Source: Trebonia sp963774945 (GTDB lineage Bacteria; Actinomycetota; Actinomycetes; Streptosporangiales; Streptosporangiaceae). Taken from it: a stretch of 64,000 bases of DNA. Location of the stretch: positions 62,001 to 126,000 of the forward strand of contig CAVZHA010000003.1 in the NCBI GenBank assembly GCA_963774945.1. The letters are read 5' to 3'. The translations under genes and the position numbers were made by a program. Positions 8,102 to 16,180 of the stretch are shown piece by piece (the first letter of the stretch is position 1; each line of letters opens with the position of its first letter). The notes below the pieces were generated by a model. The model did no database searches. It was not told the DNA's origin and worked only from the letters and a program-made list of their open reading frames with translations.

Positions 8102-9454
8102 CTACGCCGGGGCCATGTCGACGAAGCGGCTGTAGTGGCCTTGGAAGGCCACCGTCACGGTCGCGGTCGGGCCGTTCCTGTGCTTGGCGATGATCAGGTC
8201 CGCCTCGCCCGCCCGTGGTGATTCACGTTCGTAGGCATCTTCTCTATGCAGGAGTATCACGACATCTGCGTCCTGTTCGATGGAACCGCTTTCACGCAGG
8301 TCAGAGAGCATCGGCTTCTTGTCCTGGCGCTGCTCGGGGCCCCGGTTGAGCTGGGACAGCGCTACCACCGGGACCTGAAGCTCCTTCGCCAGGAGCTTCA
8401 GCGACCTGGACATCTCCGACACTTCCTGCTGCCGGCTCTCCGTCTTCTTGGGAGAGGACATCAGCTGGAGGTAGTCGATGATGACGAGCTTCAGGTCGTG
8501 CCGCTGCTTCAGCCGGCGGCACTTGGCCCGGATCTCCATCAGCGACATATTCGGCGAGTCGTCGATGAACAGCGGCGCGTCCGCGACCTCGCTCATCCGC
8601 TTGGCCAGCCGGCCCCAGTCCTCGTCGCTCATCTGGCCGGTGCGCATGATGTGCATCGGCACCCGCGCCTCGGCCGACAGCAAGCGCATCGTGATCTCGT
8701 TCCGCCCCATCTCGAGCGAGAACACGACCGTCGGCAGCCCATGCCGAATGGTCGCGGACCGGGCGAAGTCGAGCGCGAGAGCCGACTTGCCGACCGCCGG
8801 GCGGGCCGCGACGACGACCATCTGGCCGGGGTGCAGGCCGTTGGTGAGCGAGTCGAGGTCGGCGAAGCCGGTCGGCACGCCGCTGATGCCGCCGCCGTGG
8901 GCGCCGATCGCCTCGATCTCCTCGAGGGCGGCGGGCATGATCTCGGACAGCGGGTGGTAGTCCTCGGCGATGCGCCGGTCGGTGACCGAGTAGACCTCGG
9001 CCTGGGCCCGGTCGACGAGTTCGTCGGCGTCCGCGTCGCCCGCGTACCCGAACTGCACGATCCGGGTGCCCGCCTCCACCAGCCGCCTGAGGATGGCGCG
9101 CTCGCGGACGATCCGCGCGTAGTAGCCGGCGTTGGCCGCGGTCGGCACCGCTGCCATCAGCGTGTGCAGGTAGGGGGCGCCGCCGATGCGGGCCAGCTCG
9201 CCGCGGCGGGTGAGCTCGTTGGAGACCGTGATCGGGTCGGCCGGCTCGCCCCGCGCGTACAGGTCGAGGATCGCCTCGTGGACAAGCTGGTGCGCGGGCC
9301 GGTAGTGGTCGGTCGGCCTGATGACCTCAATGACGTCGGAGATCGCGTCCTTGGAAAGCAGCATGCCGCCGAGGACGCACTGCTCGGCCGCCACGTCGTG
9401 CGGCGGCATCCGCTCGAACTCCTCGCCGCGCTGCGACAACTCGGTAAGGCTCAT
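8102..9454 (-). CDS. dnaB: Replicative DNA helicase DnaB
   Basis: 450 residues, full length and intact. The N-terminal DnaB domain contains PHDVAAEQCVLGGMLLSKDA. The RecA-like C-terminal domain has Walker A ARPAVGKSALALDFAR, Walker B LVIIDYLQLM and the SQLNRGPEQR and SGSIEQDADVV motifs. DnaB is the hexameric helicase that unwinds the fork ahead of DnaG and the polymerase. The ATG at 9454 lies 9 nt after a GGGGAGG ribosome binding site; an in-frame GTG three codons earlier touches that site and is less likely. There is no intein in the Walker A region. It belongs to the conserved rpsF-ssb-rpsR-rplI-dnaB neighbourhood. Confidence 0.97.
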   Translation of the reverse strand: MSLTELSQRGEEFERMPPHDVAAEQCVLGGMLLSKDAISDVIEVIRPTDHYRPAHQLVHEAILDLYARGEPADPITVSNELTRRGELARIGGAPYLHTLMAAVPTAANAGYYARIVRERAILRRLVEAGTRIVQFGYAGDADADELVDRAQAEVYSVTDRRIAEDYHPLSEIMPAALEEIEAIGAHGGGISGVPTGFADLDSLTNGLHPGQMVVVAARPAVGKSALALDFARSATIRHGLPTVVFSLEMGRNEITMRLLSAEARVPMHIMRTGQMSDEDWGRLAKRMSEVADAPLFIDDSPNMSLMEIRAKCRRLKQRHDLKLVIIDYLQLMSSPKKTESRQQEVSEMSRSLKLLAKELQVPVVALSQLNRGPEQRQDKKPMLSDLRESGSIEQDADVVILLHREDAYERESPRAGEADLIIAKHRNGPTATVTVAFQGHYSRFVDMAPA

Positions 9455-9926
9455 TCGGCGCACCCTCCCCCCGCGTAACGGCTCACCCTCGTCGACACCC
9501 CTCTACCAGGAGAGTCTGACATCGGGCTATGACATTCTGGCCGCTCGCGCCGCGACCACCAAAACAGCCTTGTGGATAACTTGTTGAGAACCTGTAGCAA
9601 GGTTGTGCGCAGTCGGTGGATTACGGTGTGGACAACCCGCCGCAGAGCCCCCAGTGCGCGACCTGACCTGTGCGAACGAAATCCACCGGCTGTGCAAGAG
9701 AAAAAGTCGGTCACGTTTTGGCGGCTGGTTTTCCACAGAAAAATCCACAGGCAGCACAGAGTTGCCTGTGGAAAAAGGGTGCGCGTAGTCCGCCGGCCGA
9801 GGTTTTTCCCCAGATATCGAACGGACCGTTGATGACTGTCGGCAGCTCACGCCGGGCCAGGCTGCGGGCATGCGAAAACACCGGCGGCAGCCTGTCAAAG
9901 AGCCTGCCGACCTTGCCCGAGTCCGC

Positions 9927-9952
9927 TATCATTCGTCTGTGTGTTCGAACAC
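9927..9952 (+). promoter_or_regulatory. Promoter of a leaderless gene with a 12-bp palindrome
   Basis: A TATCAT -10 element (9927-9932) ends 6 nt before the GTG at 9939, the geometry of a leaderless transcript. A perfect palindrome, GTGTTCGAACAC (9941-9952), overlaps the predicted start, so a bound dimeric regulator would block transcription. It resembles but does not match the actinobacterial LexA box. No clear -35 is seen. Confidence 0.4.
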
Positions 9953-10142
9953 GGGGGACGCGGTTGACCGCCTGGCGGCAGCGATTGACCAGCTAGCGAA
10001 CGATGCCCGCAGCGATGCCAGCGACCCGGAGCTGGCATCGCGGGTGGCCGGTCTGTGGCAGATGGTCAGCGACCTCGACCCGGAGCTGGCCAGGCGCACG
10101 CGAGGGTACACAGCGCTACCGGGCGGCGCGACCTCGGACTGA
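9939..10142 (+). CDS. Small conserved actinobacterial protein, probably leaderless
   Basis: 67 residues starting at GTG: MCSNTGDAVDRLAAAIDQLA and ending GYTALPGGATSD. The middle contains GLWQMVSDLDPELARR. It is acidic and helical, with no membrane segment. The opening resembles the N-terminus of actinobacterial DUF222/HNH proteins, but nothing of the nuclease follows. The frame is open to 9870, but the upstream part overlaps the -10 element and is Arg/Pro-rich. It is on the opposite strand to its neighbours dnaB and rplI and lies inside the DnaA-box cluster. Function unknown. Confidence 0.5.
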   Translation: MCSNTGDAVDRLAAAIDQLANDARSDASDPELASRVAGLWQMVSDLDPELARRTRGYTALPGGATSD

Positions 10143-10243
10143 GGGCACGCCACCCGGATGGCAACTGTGGACACAGCGACGTTTCCTGTGGAGAACGGAT
10201 CCCTGTGGAAACTGCTGTGGATAACACAGCCTGAGGCTGTGGA

Positions 10244-10699
10244 TTAAGCGCCGGAGACCTCGACGTTGACCGCGGCGGTCACGTCGGGGTGCAGCCGCAC
10301 CTGGACGCGGTAGGCGCCCGCGGCCTTGATCGGGTCGGGGACCACGATCGTGCGCTTGTCGATGTCCGGGCCGCCCGCATCCTTCAGCGCGGACGCGATG
10401 TCGGACGCGCCGACCGAGCCGAACAGGCGGCCGTTCGAGCCGGCCCGCCGCTTGACCCGGACGGTGAGCTTCTGCAGCCGTCCGGCTACCGCCTGCGCGT
10501 CCTCGATCGTGCGGATCTCGCGGGCCGCGCGGGCCCGCTTGATCAGCTCGATCTGCTTCTCGCCACCGCGCGTCCAGGTGATCGCGAACCCGCGCGGCAT
10601 CAGGTAGTTGCGCCCGTAGCCTGCGGCCACGTCCACCACGTCGCCAGCGGCGCCGAGGCCACCGACTTCCTGGGTCAGGATGAGCTTCATGCGAGCCAT
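10244..10699 (-). CDS. rplI: 50S ribosomal protein L9
   Basis: 151 residues. The N-terminal domain shows MKLILTQEVGGLGAAGDVVD and the signature GYGRNYLMPRGFA. A long basic helix links it to the C-terminal rRNA-binding domain (RLFGSVGASDIASAL). The start at 10699 (MARMKLIL) sits 8 nt after AGGGAGGA; MKLIL three codons later is the alternative. It is the last gene of the rpsF-ssb-rpsR-rplI run, 19 bp after rpsR. Confidence 0.97.
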   Translation of the reverse strand: MARMKLILTQEVGGLGAAGDVVDVAAGYGRNYLMPRGFAITWTRGGEKQIELIKRARAAREIRTIEDAQAVAGRLQKLTVRVKRRAGSNGRLFGSVGASDIASALKDAGGPDIDKRTIVVPDPIKAAGAYRVQVRLHPDVTAAVNVEVSGA

Positions 10700-10718
10700 T
10701 GGTCAGTCCTCCCTTGCC

Positions 10719-10955
10719 CTAGCGAGCCGTGCTGGTGTACGGGAGCAGCGCCATCTCGCGCGCGTTCTTGATCGCGGTCGCGACGTCGCGCTGGTGCCGG
10801 GTGCAGTTACCGGTGACTCGGCGCGCGCGGATCTTGCCGCGGTCCGAGATGTACTTGCGGAGCAGGCCGGTGTCCTTGTAGTCCACGTAGCTGATCTTGT
10901 CGTGGCAGAAGGCGCAGACCTTCTTCTTGGGCTTGCGAATTGGTGGCTTCGCCAT
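10719..10955 (-). CDS. rpsR: 30S ribosomal protein S18
   Basis: 78 residues with the S18 core (KISYVDYKDTGLLRKYISD and RRVTGNCTRHQRDVATAIK). It carries CAFC near residue 14 and a third cysteine at TGNC, so it is the zinc-binding form. Many actinobacteria keep both zinc and zinc-free S18 paralogues; only this one is in the window. It lies between ssb and rplI on the same strand. Confidence 0.97.
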   Translation of the reverse strand: MAKPPIRKPKKKVCAFCHDKISYVDYKDTGLLRKYISDRGKIRARRVTGNCTRHQRDVATAIKNAREMALLPYTSTAR

Positions 10956-11017
10956 CGTGGTGCTCCCTTGGAGAGCCCCGCTAATGCGGGGATGGTCATA
11001 ACTTGCTTACTTGGTCT

Positions 11018-11578
11018 TTAGAACGGAGGTTCGTCGGAGTAGCCGGCGTCGGACGCCCACGGGTCGCTGCCGCCGCCGGACGGCTGGCCGCCGGAGTTCT
11101 GGCCGCCGGAGTTCTGGCCGCCGCCGTAGCTGCCGCCCTGGTTTCCGCCTCCGGAGGGCTGGCCGCCGCCGTAGCCGCCGCCTCCACCGGAACCGCCCGC
11201 ACCGCCGGTGCGGTTGGCCCTGGCAACCTTGGCGGAAGCGTTCCGCAGGGAGGGGCCGACGTCATCGACCTCGACCTCGTATACGGTGCGCTTCTCGCCT
11301 TCCTTGGTCTCGTAGTTCCGCTGCTTGAGCCGGCCGGTCACGATGACCCGCATGCCGCGCTGCAGCGACTCGGCGACGTTCTCCGCCGCCTGCCGCCAGA
11401 CATTGCAGGACAGGAAGAGGCTGTCGCCGTCTTTCCACTCGTTGGTCGCGTTGTCGCGGATGCGCGGCGTCGAGGCGATCCTGAAGGTGGCGACCGGCTG
11501 GCCGGACGCCGTGAATCGGAGTTCCGGATCGGCGACGAGGTTGCCGACGACCGTGATTGGGGTGTCTCCTGCAGCCAT
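11018..11578 (-). CDS. ssb: Single-stranded DNA-binding protein
   Basis: 186 residues. The OB fold covers about residues 1-110 (TPITVVGNLVADPELRFT, VWRQAAENVAESLQRGMRVI). A Gly/Ser/Gln-rich linker follows, ending in the acidic tip DEPPF that binds replication and repair partners. Ssb coats single-stranded DNA at the fork. This is the essential copy by context, between rpsF and rpsR. Confidence 0.97.
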   Translation of the reverse strand: MAAGDTPITVVGNLVADPELRFTASGQPVATFRIASTPRIRDNATNEWKDGDSLFLSCNVWRQAAENVAESLQRGMRVIVTGRLKQRNYETKEGEKRTVYEVEVDDVGPSLRNASAKVARANRTGGAGGSGGGGGYGGGQPSGGGNQGGSYGGGQNSGGQNSGGQPSGGGSDPWASDAGYSDEPPF

Positions 11579-11618
11579 CGTGGCGCTCCAGGTCGATAGC
11601 AGAACTAGTGGGGGTCTA

Positions 11619-11909
11619 TCAGCGGTGCTCGGGCCGCAGGACCTTAGTGCGCAGCACGCCCTCGTTGAGGTTGAGCTGACGGTCGAGCTCCTGCACGGAC
11701 GCCGGCTCGGCGTTCAGGTCGACGACGGCGTAGATGCCTTCCGGCTTCTTGTCGATCGGGTAGGAGAGGCGACGCTTCCCCCAGATGTCGAGCTTGCCGA
11801 CCTTGCCGCCGTCATCGGTAACGACCTTGAGGAACCCCTCGAGCGACGGCTGAACCGTGCGCTCCTCGAGGTTGGGGTCGAGGATGATCATGATCTCGTA
11901 GTGACGCAT
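11619..11909 (-). CDS. rpsF: 30S ribosomal protein S6
   Basis: 96 residues. It starts MRHYEIMIILDPNLEERTV, the standard S6 opening, and contains WGKRRLSYPIDKKPEGIY. S6 binds S18 in the 30S platform, consistent with the shared operon. An AGGAGG ribosome binding site is located just upstream (in 11916-11924). It is the first gene of the minus-strand operon and is divergent from the membrane protein gene at 12137. Confidence 0.97.
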   Translation of the reverse strand: MRHYEIMIILDPNLEERTVQPSLEGFLKVVTDDGGKVGKLDIWGKRRLSYPIDKKPEGIYAVVDLNAEPASVQELDRQLNLNEGVLRTKVLRPEHR

Positions 11910-12136
11910 GCGCGCCCTACCTCCTCTGGACTGACGCGGTCACGGTCTTTCCGTGACAGGAGGTTGCGGGCGACAGGACTCCGTCCCTGCCCGCAGCCAT
12001 TAACTGTACCAAGGGGGCGCGACCGCCCGGGCCGAATCGGAAAGCCCGCTGCCCCGCTCGCGGTTCAACACCGAGCGCATCTGGGAAGAACCTCCGATGG
12101 AAATCCAGACGATGGAGTCCCCCTGGAGGCACAGCC

Positions 12137-12466
12137 ATGGCTGGCACTACCGGAACCGGCGGGCCTGGAGAGGCTTCGAGCCTGCAGCTCACCGACGGTC
12201 GACCACATCCCCTGCTCAACCTCGCGAGCGCCTGCACCCTCGTCGTCGGCCTCGCGTCGTTCGCTCTTGGCATGGTTCTGCGCTACGTCACCAGCACCCA
12301 CGCCCTCGCGATCGCGGCCGCGGCCACCGGCCTGGTAGCCCTGCTGGTCGGCCTCTATACCCAGATGATGTCGGCGACCCGCGCGGAGCGGATCCTCCTC
12401 GTGACCGGGATGATCGCGGGCTTCATCGGCCTGGCCCTCGGCCTTGCCCACGGCGGCTTCTCGTAG
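12137..12466 (+). CDS. Small membrane protein with three predicted helices
   Basis: 109 residues. After a short polar Gly/Thr-rich N-terminus there are three hydrophobic segments at about residues 31-50, 56-74 and 86-105 (for example VVGLASFALGMVLRY and LVTGMIAGFIGLALGLAHGG). The ATG follows CTGGAGG with good spacing. No enzymatic motif is visible. It is divergent from rpsF and marks the left border of the accessory block. Function unknown. Confidence 0.7.
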   Translation: MAGTTGTGGPGEASSLQLTDGRPHPLLNLASACTLVVGLASFALGMVLRYVTSTHALAIAAAATGLVALLVGLYTQMMSATRAERILLVTGMIAGFIGLALGLAHGGFS

Positions 12467-12766
12467 TGCCCTGAAACACGCGGCGGCTTGCCAGCGTCCC
12501 TCGCCGCGACCGGGGCTGCAACACCACTTGGTCTCCAACAGTCACTCCGCGCAGCAGGGCACGAAAATCTTACCGTAGTAACAAGATCGCACCATTTCCG
12601 GCTCCGCCAGCATCCCAACATGGGTGCGCACGGCTCGTGAATTGTTACGTTTTGTAACATACGAGTACATAGCACGCAAATCGCCCAACAATGGCGGTGT
12701 TTAGGGTTGACGCAGATATTTCAGTATGGCAACCTTCTGAATTGAGTCTGAATCACAGAAGCTAAT
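12467..12766. promoter_or_regulatory. AT-richer intergenic region with a TGTTAC-N5-GTAACA inverted repeat
   Basis: This 300-bp gap has no gene. It is clearly more AT-rich than its surroundings. The inverted repeat at 12643-12659 has perfect 6-bp arms, the size of a dimeric regulator site, and lies about 110-150 bp upstream of the LuxR-type gene. A TTGACG hexamer follows near 12707, without a well-spaced -10. Confidence 0.35.
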
Positions 12767-12808
12767 TTGCGACTGCGCGTAGTGGCCCACGGAAGGTTCT
12801 CGACCTCG

Positions 12809-13048
12809 ATGGAACCCGGATCCGGAGAAGGATTTTCTCGACTCACCGCCAGGCAGCGATCGATTCTTGAGCTGATCGCGCGCGGGCTGACCAATCCGCA
12901 GATCGGCAACGAATTGCATATGAGCAAGCACACGGTCGCGCAGCATATCAAGGAGATTTTCCGGCGCACCGGAACAGTCAATCGCGCCGACCTTGTGAAT
13001 CAGGCTCATGCCGTGGGACTTCTCCACCGTCAGCCCGGCCTGAATTAA
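12809..13048 (+). CDS. Orphan LuxR-type HTH protein
   Basis: 79 residues from the ATG at 12809 (MEPGSGEGFSRLTARQRSIL), preceded by GGAAGG. A TTG at 12767 would add 14 residues. Almost the whole protein is one GerE/LuxR DNA-binding domain: LTARQRSILELIARGLTNPQ, then SKHTVAQHIKEIF. No receiver or ligand-binding domain is present, so it is a stand-alone DNA-binding protein like the short LuxR proteins of some biosynthetic clusters. It is convergent with the SARP gene at 13135. Target unknown. Confidence 0.75.
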   Translation: MEPGSGEGFSRLTARQRSILELIARGLTNPQIGNELHMSKHTVAQHIKEIFRRTGTVNRADLVNQAHAVGLLHRQPGLN

Positions 13049-13091
13049 TCTAATAAGGTCGCTGACCGACTTCTACATCCTCCCCGCCCGA

Positions 13092-13130
13092 CGCATCGCA
13101 TGCGCATCGCGGCCGCATCGCGGCCGCATC
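13092..13130. repeat. Four CGCATC direct repeats at exact 11-bp period
   Basis: CGCATC starts at 13092, 13103, 13114 and 13125. Read on the minus strand these are GATGCG repeats, the same hexamer and period as the element at 24078-24105. SARP proteins typically bind heptamer direct repeats phased by 11 bp. Here the array lies between the 3' ends of the LuxR-type and SARP genes, an unusual place for an operator. Confidence 0.5.
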
Positions 13131-13134
13131 GCGG

Positions 13135-13968
13135 TCACTGCCAGGCGCCCCTTGTGGTCCGGCTAACCGTGAGCGCACTGGAGAGCGCGAGCGTCGAGTC
13201 GAGCACCGGGTTGGCAGTCAGGATGTGTTGATACAGCTGACGCAGTTCGGGTCCGGGCTCGACGGCGAGCTCGTCAACCAGGGACGCGCGCGCCCGCAGG
13301 CAGACGTCGAGAGCCTCAGCCTGACGTCCGCACCGATAATAGGCAAGGGCGAGCCGGGCTTGGATGTGCTCGCGCAGCGGGTGCTCGTCGGCCAGCTGCC
13401 GGAGCTCCGCAACCACGTGGTGTTCCTGGCCGAGGAAAAGCTCGGCATCAATGCGGCTCGTCACAAGCTGGAGCCGCAATTCATCGAGACCGGCGCCAAC
13501 AGACCTGCAGAGCGCCGGCGAAGGTATATCTTCCAAGGGAATGCCACGCCATAGATCCAGTGCTTTGCCTGATGCCAAAGCCACCCGTTCCCAATGCCCG
13601 GCGTCGGACGCTTCCCGCATTTCGGAGCGAAGGCATTCAAGCCTACGTAGGTCCAATTCGGCTGCCTCGTGAACTTCGATAGCGTAGCCGGAAGGTCGAC
13701 TGACGAGCCGGGTTCCCATCGGACCGAGGGCGCGCCGCAGGCGGGCCACGTACGTGCGGATCGTGGCCGACGCATTGGGCGGCGCCTGATCCTCCCAGAG
13801 GTCCTCAGCGAGTTGAGCACAGGAAACTGTCGTATTGGCCTTGAGCAAAAGTGCGGCCATAACAATTCGCTGTTTGGCTTGGGGGATCTGGATGGCCGCG
13901 CCATGGAGATCGTTGACCAAGAGCGGTCCGAGCAAGCCAAAGACGACCGGTGCGTCGAACGCGGTCAT
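13135..13968 (-). CDS. SARP family transcriptional activator (first copy)
   Basis: 277 residues from the ATG at 13968 (MTAFDAPVVFGLLGPLLV). The open frame continues to 14124 but would overlap the upstream sulfotransferase gene. The N-terminal OmpR-type winged helix covers about residues 1-100 (CAQLAEDLWEDQAPPNASAT, IRTYVARLRRALG), then a bacterial transcriptional activator (BTAD) domain ends GRQAEALDVCLRARASLVDE and EPGPELRQLYQHIL. There is no NB-ARC or TPR region, so it is a small SARP, the class that activates specialised-metabolite clusters. It lies 31 bp downstream of the sulfotransferase-like gene, probably in one transcript. Confidence 0.85.
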   Translation of the reverse strand: MTAFDAPVVFGLLGPLLVNDLHGAAIQIPQAKQRIVMAALLLKANTTVSCAQLAEDLWEDQAPPNASATIRTYVARLRRALGPMGTRLVSRPSGYAIEVHEAAELDLRRLECLRSEMREASDAGHWERVALASGKALDLWRGIPLEDIPSPALCRSVGAGLDELRLQLVTSRIDAELFLGQEHHVVAELRQLADEHPLREHIQARLALAYYRCGRQAEALDVCLRARASLVDELAVEPGPELRQLYQHILTANPVLDSTLALSSALTVSRTTRGAWQ

Positions 13969-13999
13969 GTTGCTGCCAGCAAGAAGCACGCTCCGACTC

Positions 14000-14824
14000 C
14001 TATCCGAGAGGCGGATAACCGAGTTTCCTGGCCAGGTTGTCGGCTTGGGCGAGAACTGGCGCGGGAAGTTGGTCGGCAGGGAAGGGTGAACGTCCCGCTC
14101 GTTCGGTTGGCGGTTCTGCGTCATCTGGGCTAATCAGATCGGCCAGGCCGGAGCGGGGGGCTGCCATGCCCAGGAACTCGAATAGGCCGTCCGGGTACTG
14201 CTCGTCGGCGAGGTCTTCGTATCGCACCCGCTTGCACGCCTGCGGGTGCGACTCCTCGAACGCGATCAGCTGGGCCGTGAACGCGTTCCAGTAGGCGGTC
14301 AGCGCGGCGACGGTGCTGGCGGGGTACGCGGCGGTGAACGGGGCGTAGCTCGGGCCTGACAGTCCCCACGGCTCTGCGTGGATGGCGGTGTCGATGACAT
14401 CGACGCACGAACGGTGCAGGCAAAGGACCCGTGTCTGCGGATAGAGCTGCAGAAACGTTTCCGCCAGGCGTGGCGGCGCATGAGCGAACTCGCACCAGCG
14501 GCGCCCGCCCTGCCGCGCCAGCACTGAGGTGATGACGGGCATGGTGAGTGCTCGGATGGAGGTGGCCGCCAGCCGGGAAAGCGCCGTGTCCGCGCTCCGG
14601 CCCTCCACGCCGCGCCAGGTGGCCGCGGCCGAGTCGCAGAGCGGGAGGATGCCCGTGCCGTGGGTGCAAGCCAGGTTTGGGTCCCTGCTCAGCAGCGACC
14701 GCAGCCGTTCTGCGCCCGCGTGCTGGTATGTCAGCACAATCAGCGTTGACCTGGCAGCGGCGCCGTCGATGCTCTCGACAGTGCCCCGGTCACGATTCGG
14801 CACGGCAGAAACTAGACGGTCCAT
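14000..14824 (-). CDS. Sulfotransferase-like protein with degenerate PAPS loop
   Basis: 274 residues. It aligns through its length with the sulfotransferase at 24177: CKRVRYEDLADEQYPDGLFE matches CHRVRYEDMVADPERVAAGI, and AEPWGLSGPSYAPF matches ACPWGLNGYGFDRY. The phosphate-binding loop, MGRSGSTLLR in the second copy, reads TYQHAGAERLR here, so the Ser/Thr ligands of 5'-phosphosulfate are lost. The RxxxDxxxS-type motif reads RSCVDVIDT. It may be catalytically dead or bind another donor. The ATG at 14824 follows GGAAAGAAAAGAG. It is cotranscribed with the SARP gene. Confidence 0.75.
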   Translation of the reverse strand: MDRLVSAVPNRDRGTVESIDGAAARSTLIVLTYQHAGAERLRSLLSRDPNLACTHGTGILPLCDSAAATWRGVEGRSADTALSRLAATSIRALTMPVITSVLARQGGRRWCEFAHAPPRLAETFLQLYPQTRVLCLHRSCVDVIDTAIHAEPWGLSGPSYAPFTAAYPASTVAALTAYWNAFTAQLIAFEESHPQACKRVRYEDLADEQYPDGLFEFLGMAAPRSGLADLISPDDAEPPTERAGRSPFPADQLPAPVLAQADNLARKLGYPPLG

Positions 14825-15074
14825 GCGCTCTTTTCTTTCCAACAGAAGGAACAAGACAGGAGCACTAGAAAGCCGATTACGACATACGACCGAAAACCAT
14901 CCTGATCACGATTTTTGCTAATTAACTTATTCACATAAAGGCTAACACGCACATCTCGCCACAACAAGACACCGATTCACCAAAATCGCCCGATCTCTTG
15001 TGCGCCTGGTGGGGATGGAGAGCTAGTTGGGCCGACGTCTCCGATAGCTCCTGCCGGTCGCTAGGCTCTGACCC

Positions 15075-15860
15075 ATGATGCGCATCGGCGGCCACTTTCA
15101 CTCCGACAACCCGCTCGAGAACGCGGTCGCGTGCGGTGCACGGACCGCCCAGTTCTTCCTCGGCGACCCGCAGGGATGGAAGGGGCCGGTGATCCCGGGC
15201 GGCGATCCGGGCGCTCTGGCCGACGCCTACGCCGCCGCCGACGTGGACATCTACATTCACGCGCCGTACGTGATCAACGTGGCGTCCACCAACAACCGCA
15301 TCCGCATCCCGAGTCGCAAACTGCTCGACCAGCAGCTCAAGGCGGCGGCCGCGATCGGGGCGAAGGGCCTGATCGTCCATGGCGGTCACGTGACCGGCGA
15401 CATCGACCCGGCCCAGGGCGTCGCCAACTGGGTCAAGGCCGCGCAGCAGATCGAGCGCCCGGTGCCGATGCTGATCGAGAACACCGCGGGCGGCAACGGC
15501 GCGATGGCCCGCTCGCTTGACGCGATCGCCCGGCTCTGGGACGCGGTCAGCGCGGCGGCCGGCGACGGCGGCGAGATCGGCTTCTGCCTCGACACCTGCC
15601 ACGCCAACTCGGCCGGCATCGACCTAGCCGACGCGGTCGACCGAGTGAAGGCCGTCACCGGCCGGATCGACCTGGTCCACTGCAACAACTCCCGCGACGA
15701 GTTCGCCTCCGGCGCGGACCGCCACGCGAACTTCGACGCCGGCACCATCGACCCGCAGGCCCTGCTGGCCGTCGTCCGCGCCGCCGGCGCCCCCGTGGTC
15801 TGCGAAACCCCCGAACCCGGCCTGGCCGCCGACATCGCCTGGCTCCGCGACCAGGCCTAG
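15075..15860 (+). CDS. Deoxyribonuclease IV (AP endonuclease family 2)
   Basis: 261 residues with the TIM-barrel metal-site pattern of endonuclease IV. HAPYVINVAS, LIVHGGHVTGD, MLIENTAGG, CLDTCHANSAGID and DLVHCNNSRDEFASGADRHA carry the His, Glu and Asp ligands of the three-zinc site in the usual order. The family cleaves abasic sites and some oxidised bases. The ATG at 15075 or the next codon (MRIGGHF) is the start. The neighbours are unrelated to repair. Confidence 0.85.
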   Translation: MMRIGGHFHSDNPLENAVACGARTAQFFLGDPQGWKGPVIPGGDPGALADAYAAADVDIYIHAPYVINVASTNNRIRIPSRKLLDQQLKAAAAIGAKGLIVHGGHVTGDIDPAQGVANWVKAAQQIERPVPMLIENTAGGNGAMARSLDAIARLWDAVSAAAGDGGEIGFCLDTCHANSAGIDLADAVDRVKAVTGRIDLVHCNNSRDEFASGADRHANFDAGTIDPQALLAVVRAAGAPVVCETPEPGLAADIAWLRDQA

Positions 15861-15874
15861 TCCGCGCAGCGGCG

Positions 15875-16180
15875 TCAGTGCGGCGCCACGATTATCCGCG
15901 CGATCGTCAGGCAGATAAGCGCGGCCAGCACCCAGAGCGAGCTCCGGGCTCTCTGGATCCGCAGCTTCTGCGTTCTGGTCCGTTTGGTCTGTGAGTCAGG
16001 GCGGCTTCCGCGCACCACGATAATCACGCACACGGCGAATGCTGCGCAGATTATTCCCAGCAGGATGATCCAGGTAACGCGGCTGGTATCCGAGGTGGGG
16101 GCGAGGGACATGAGCATGTGCGCTCCAGCTCCTGACGAGCCGACCGCCATGACGTTGACCGCCGGATCGGCCGTTAGCAT
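15875..16180 (-). CDS. Small two-helix membrane protein coupled to the RHS gene; candidate immunity protein
   Basis: 101 residues. Two hydrophobic helices (about residues 36-58, VTWIILLGIICAAFAVCVII, and 82-98, LWVLAALICLTIARIIV) flank a basic loop. Its ATG overlaps the RHS stop codon in ATGCTAA, indicating translational coupling. A small downstream gene directly abutting a polymorphic-toxin gene is the usual place for its immunity gene, and a membrane immunity protein would fit a membrane-acting toxin. No family recognised; the immunity role is inference. Confidence 0.5.
   Translation of the reverse strand: MLTADPAVNVMAVGSSGAGAHMLMSLAPTSDTSRVTWIILLGIICAAFAVCVIIVVRGSRPDSQTKRTRTQKLRIQRARSSLWVLAALICLTIARIIVAPH

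Larger units (their letters stand above)
9571..10246. other. DnaA-box cluster between dnaB and rplI
   Basis: Perfect TGTGGATAA boxes occur at 9571-9579 and 10216-10224 and a perfect TGTGGACAA at 9627-9635. Near matches are TTTTCCACA (9729), AAATCCACA (9741), TGTGGAAAA (9767), TGTGGACAC (10166), TGTGGAGAA (10187), TGTGGAAAC (10204) and TGTGGATTA (10238). This density approaches that of the dnaA-dnaN interval of this window. It could titrate DnaA, regulate dnaB or the ribosomal operon, or be an origin-like element. Confidence 0.55.

Noticed and set aside
9941..9952. LexA/SOS box
   Set aside because: The palindrome GTGTTCGAACAC has the half-sites in the wrong order for TCGAAC-N4-GTTCGA.
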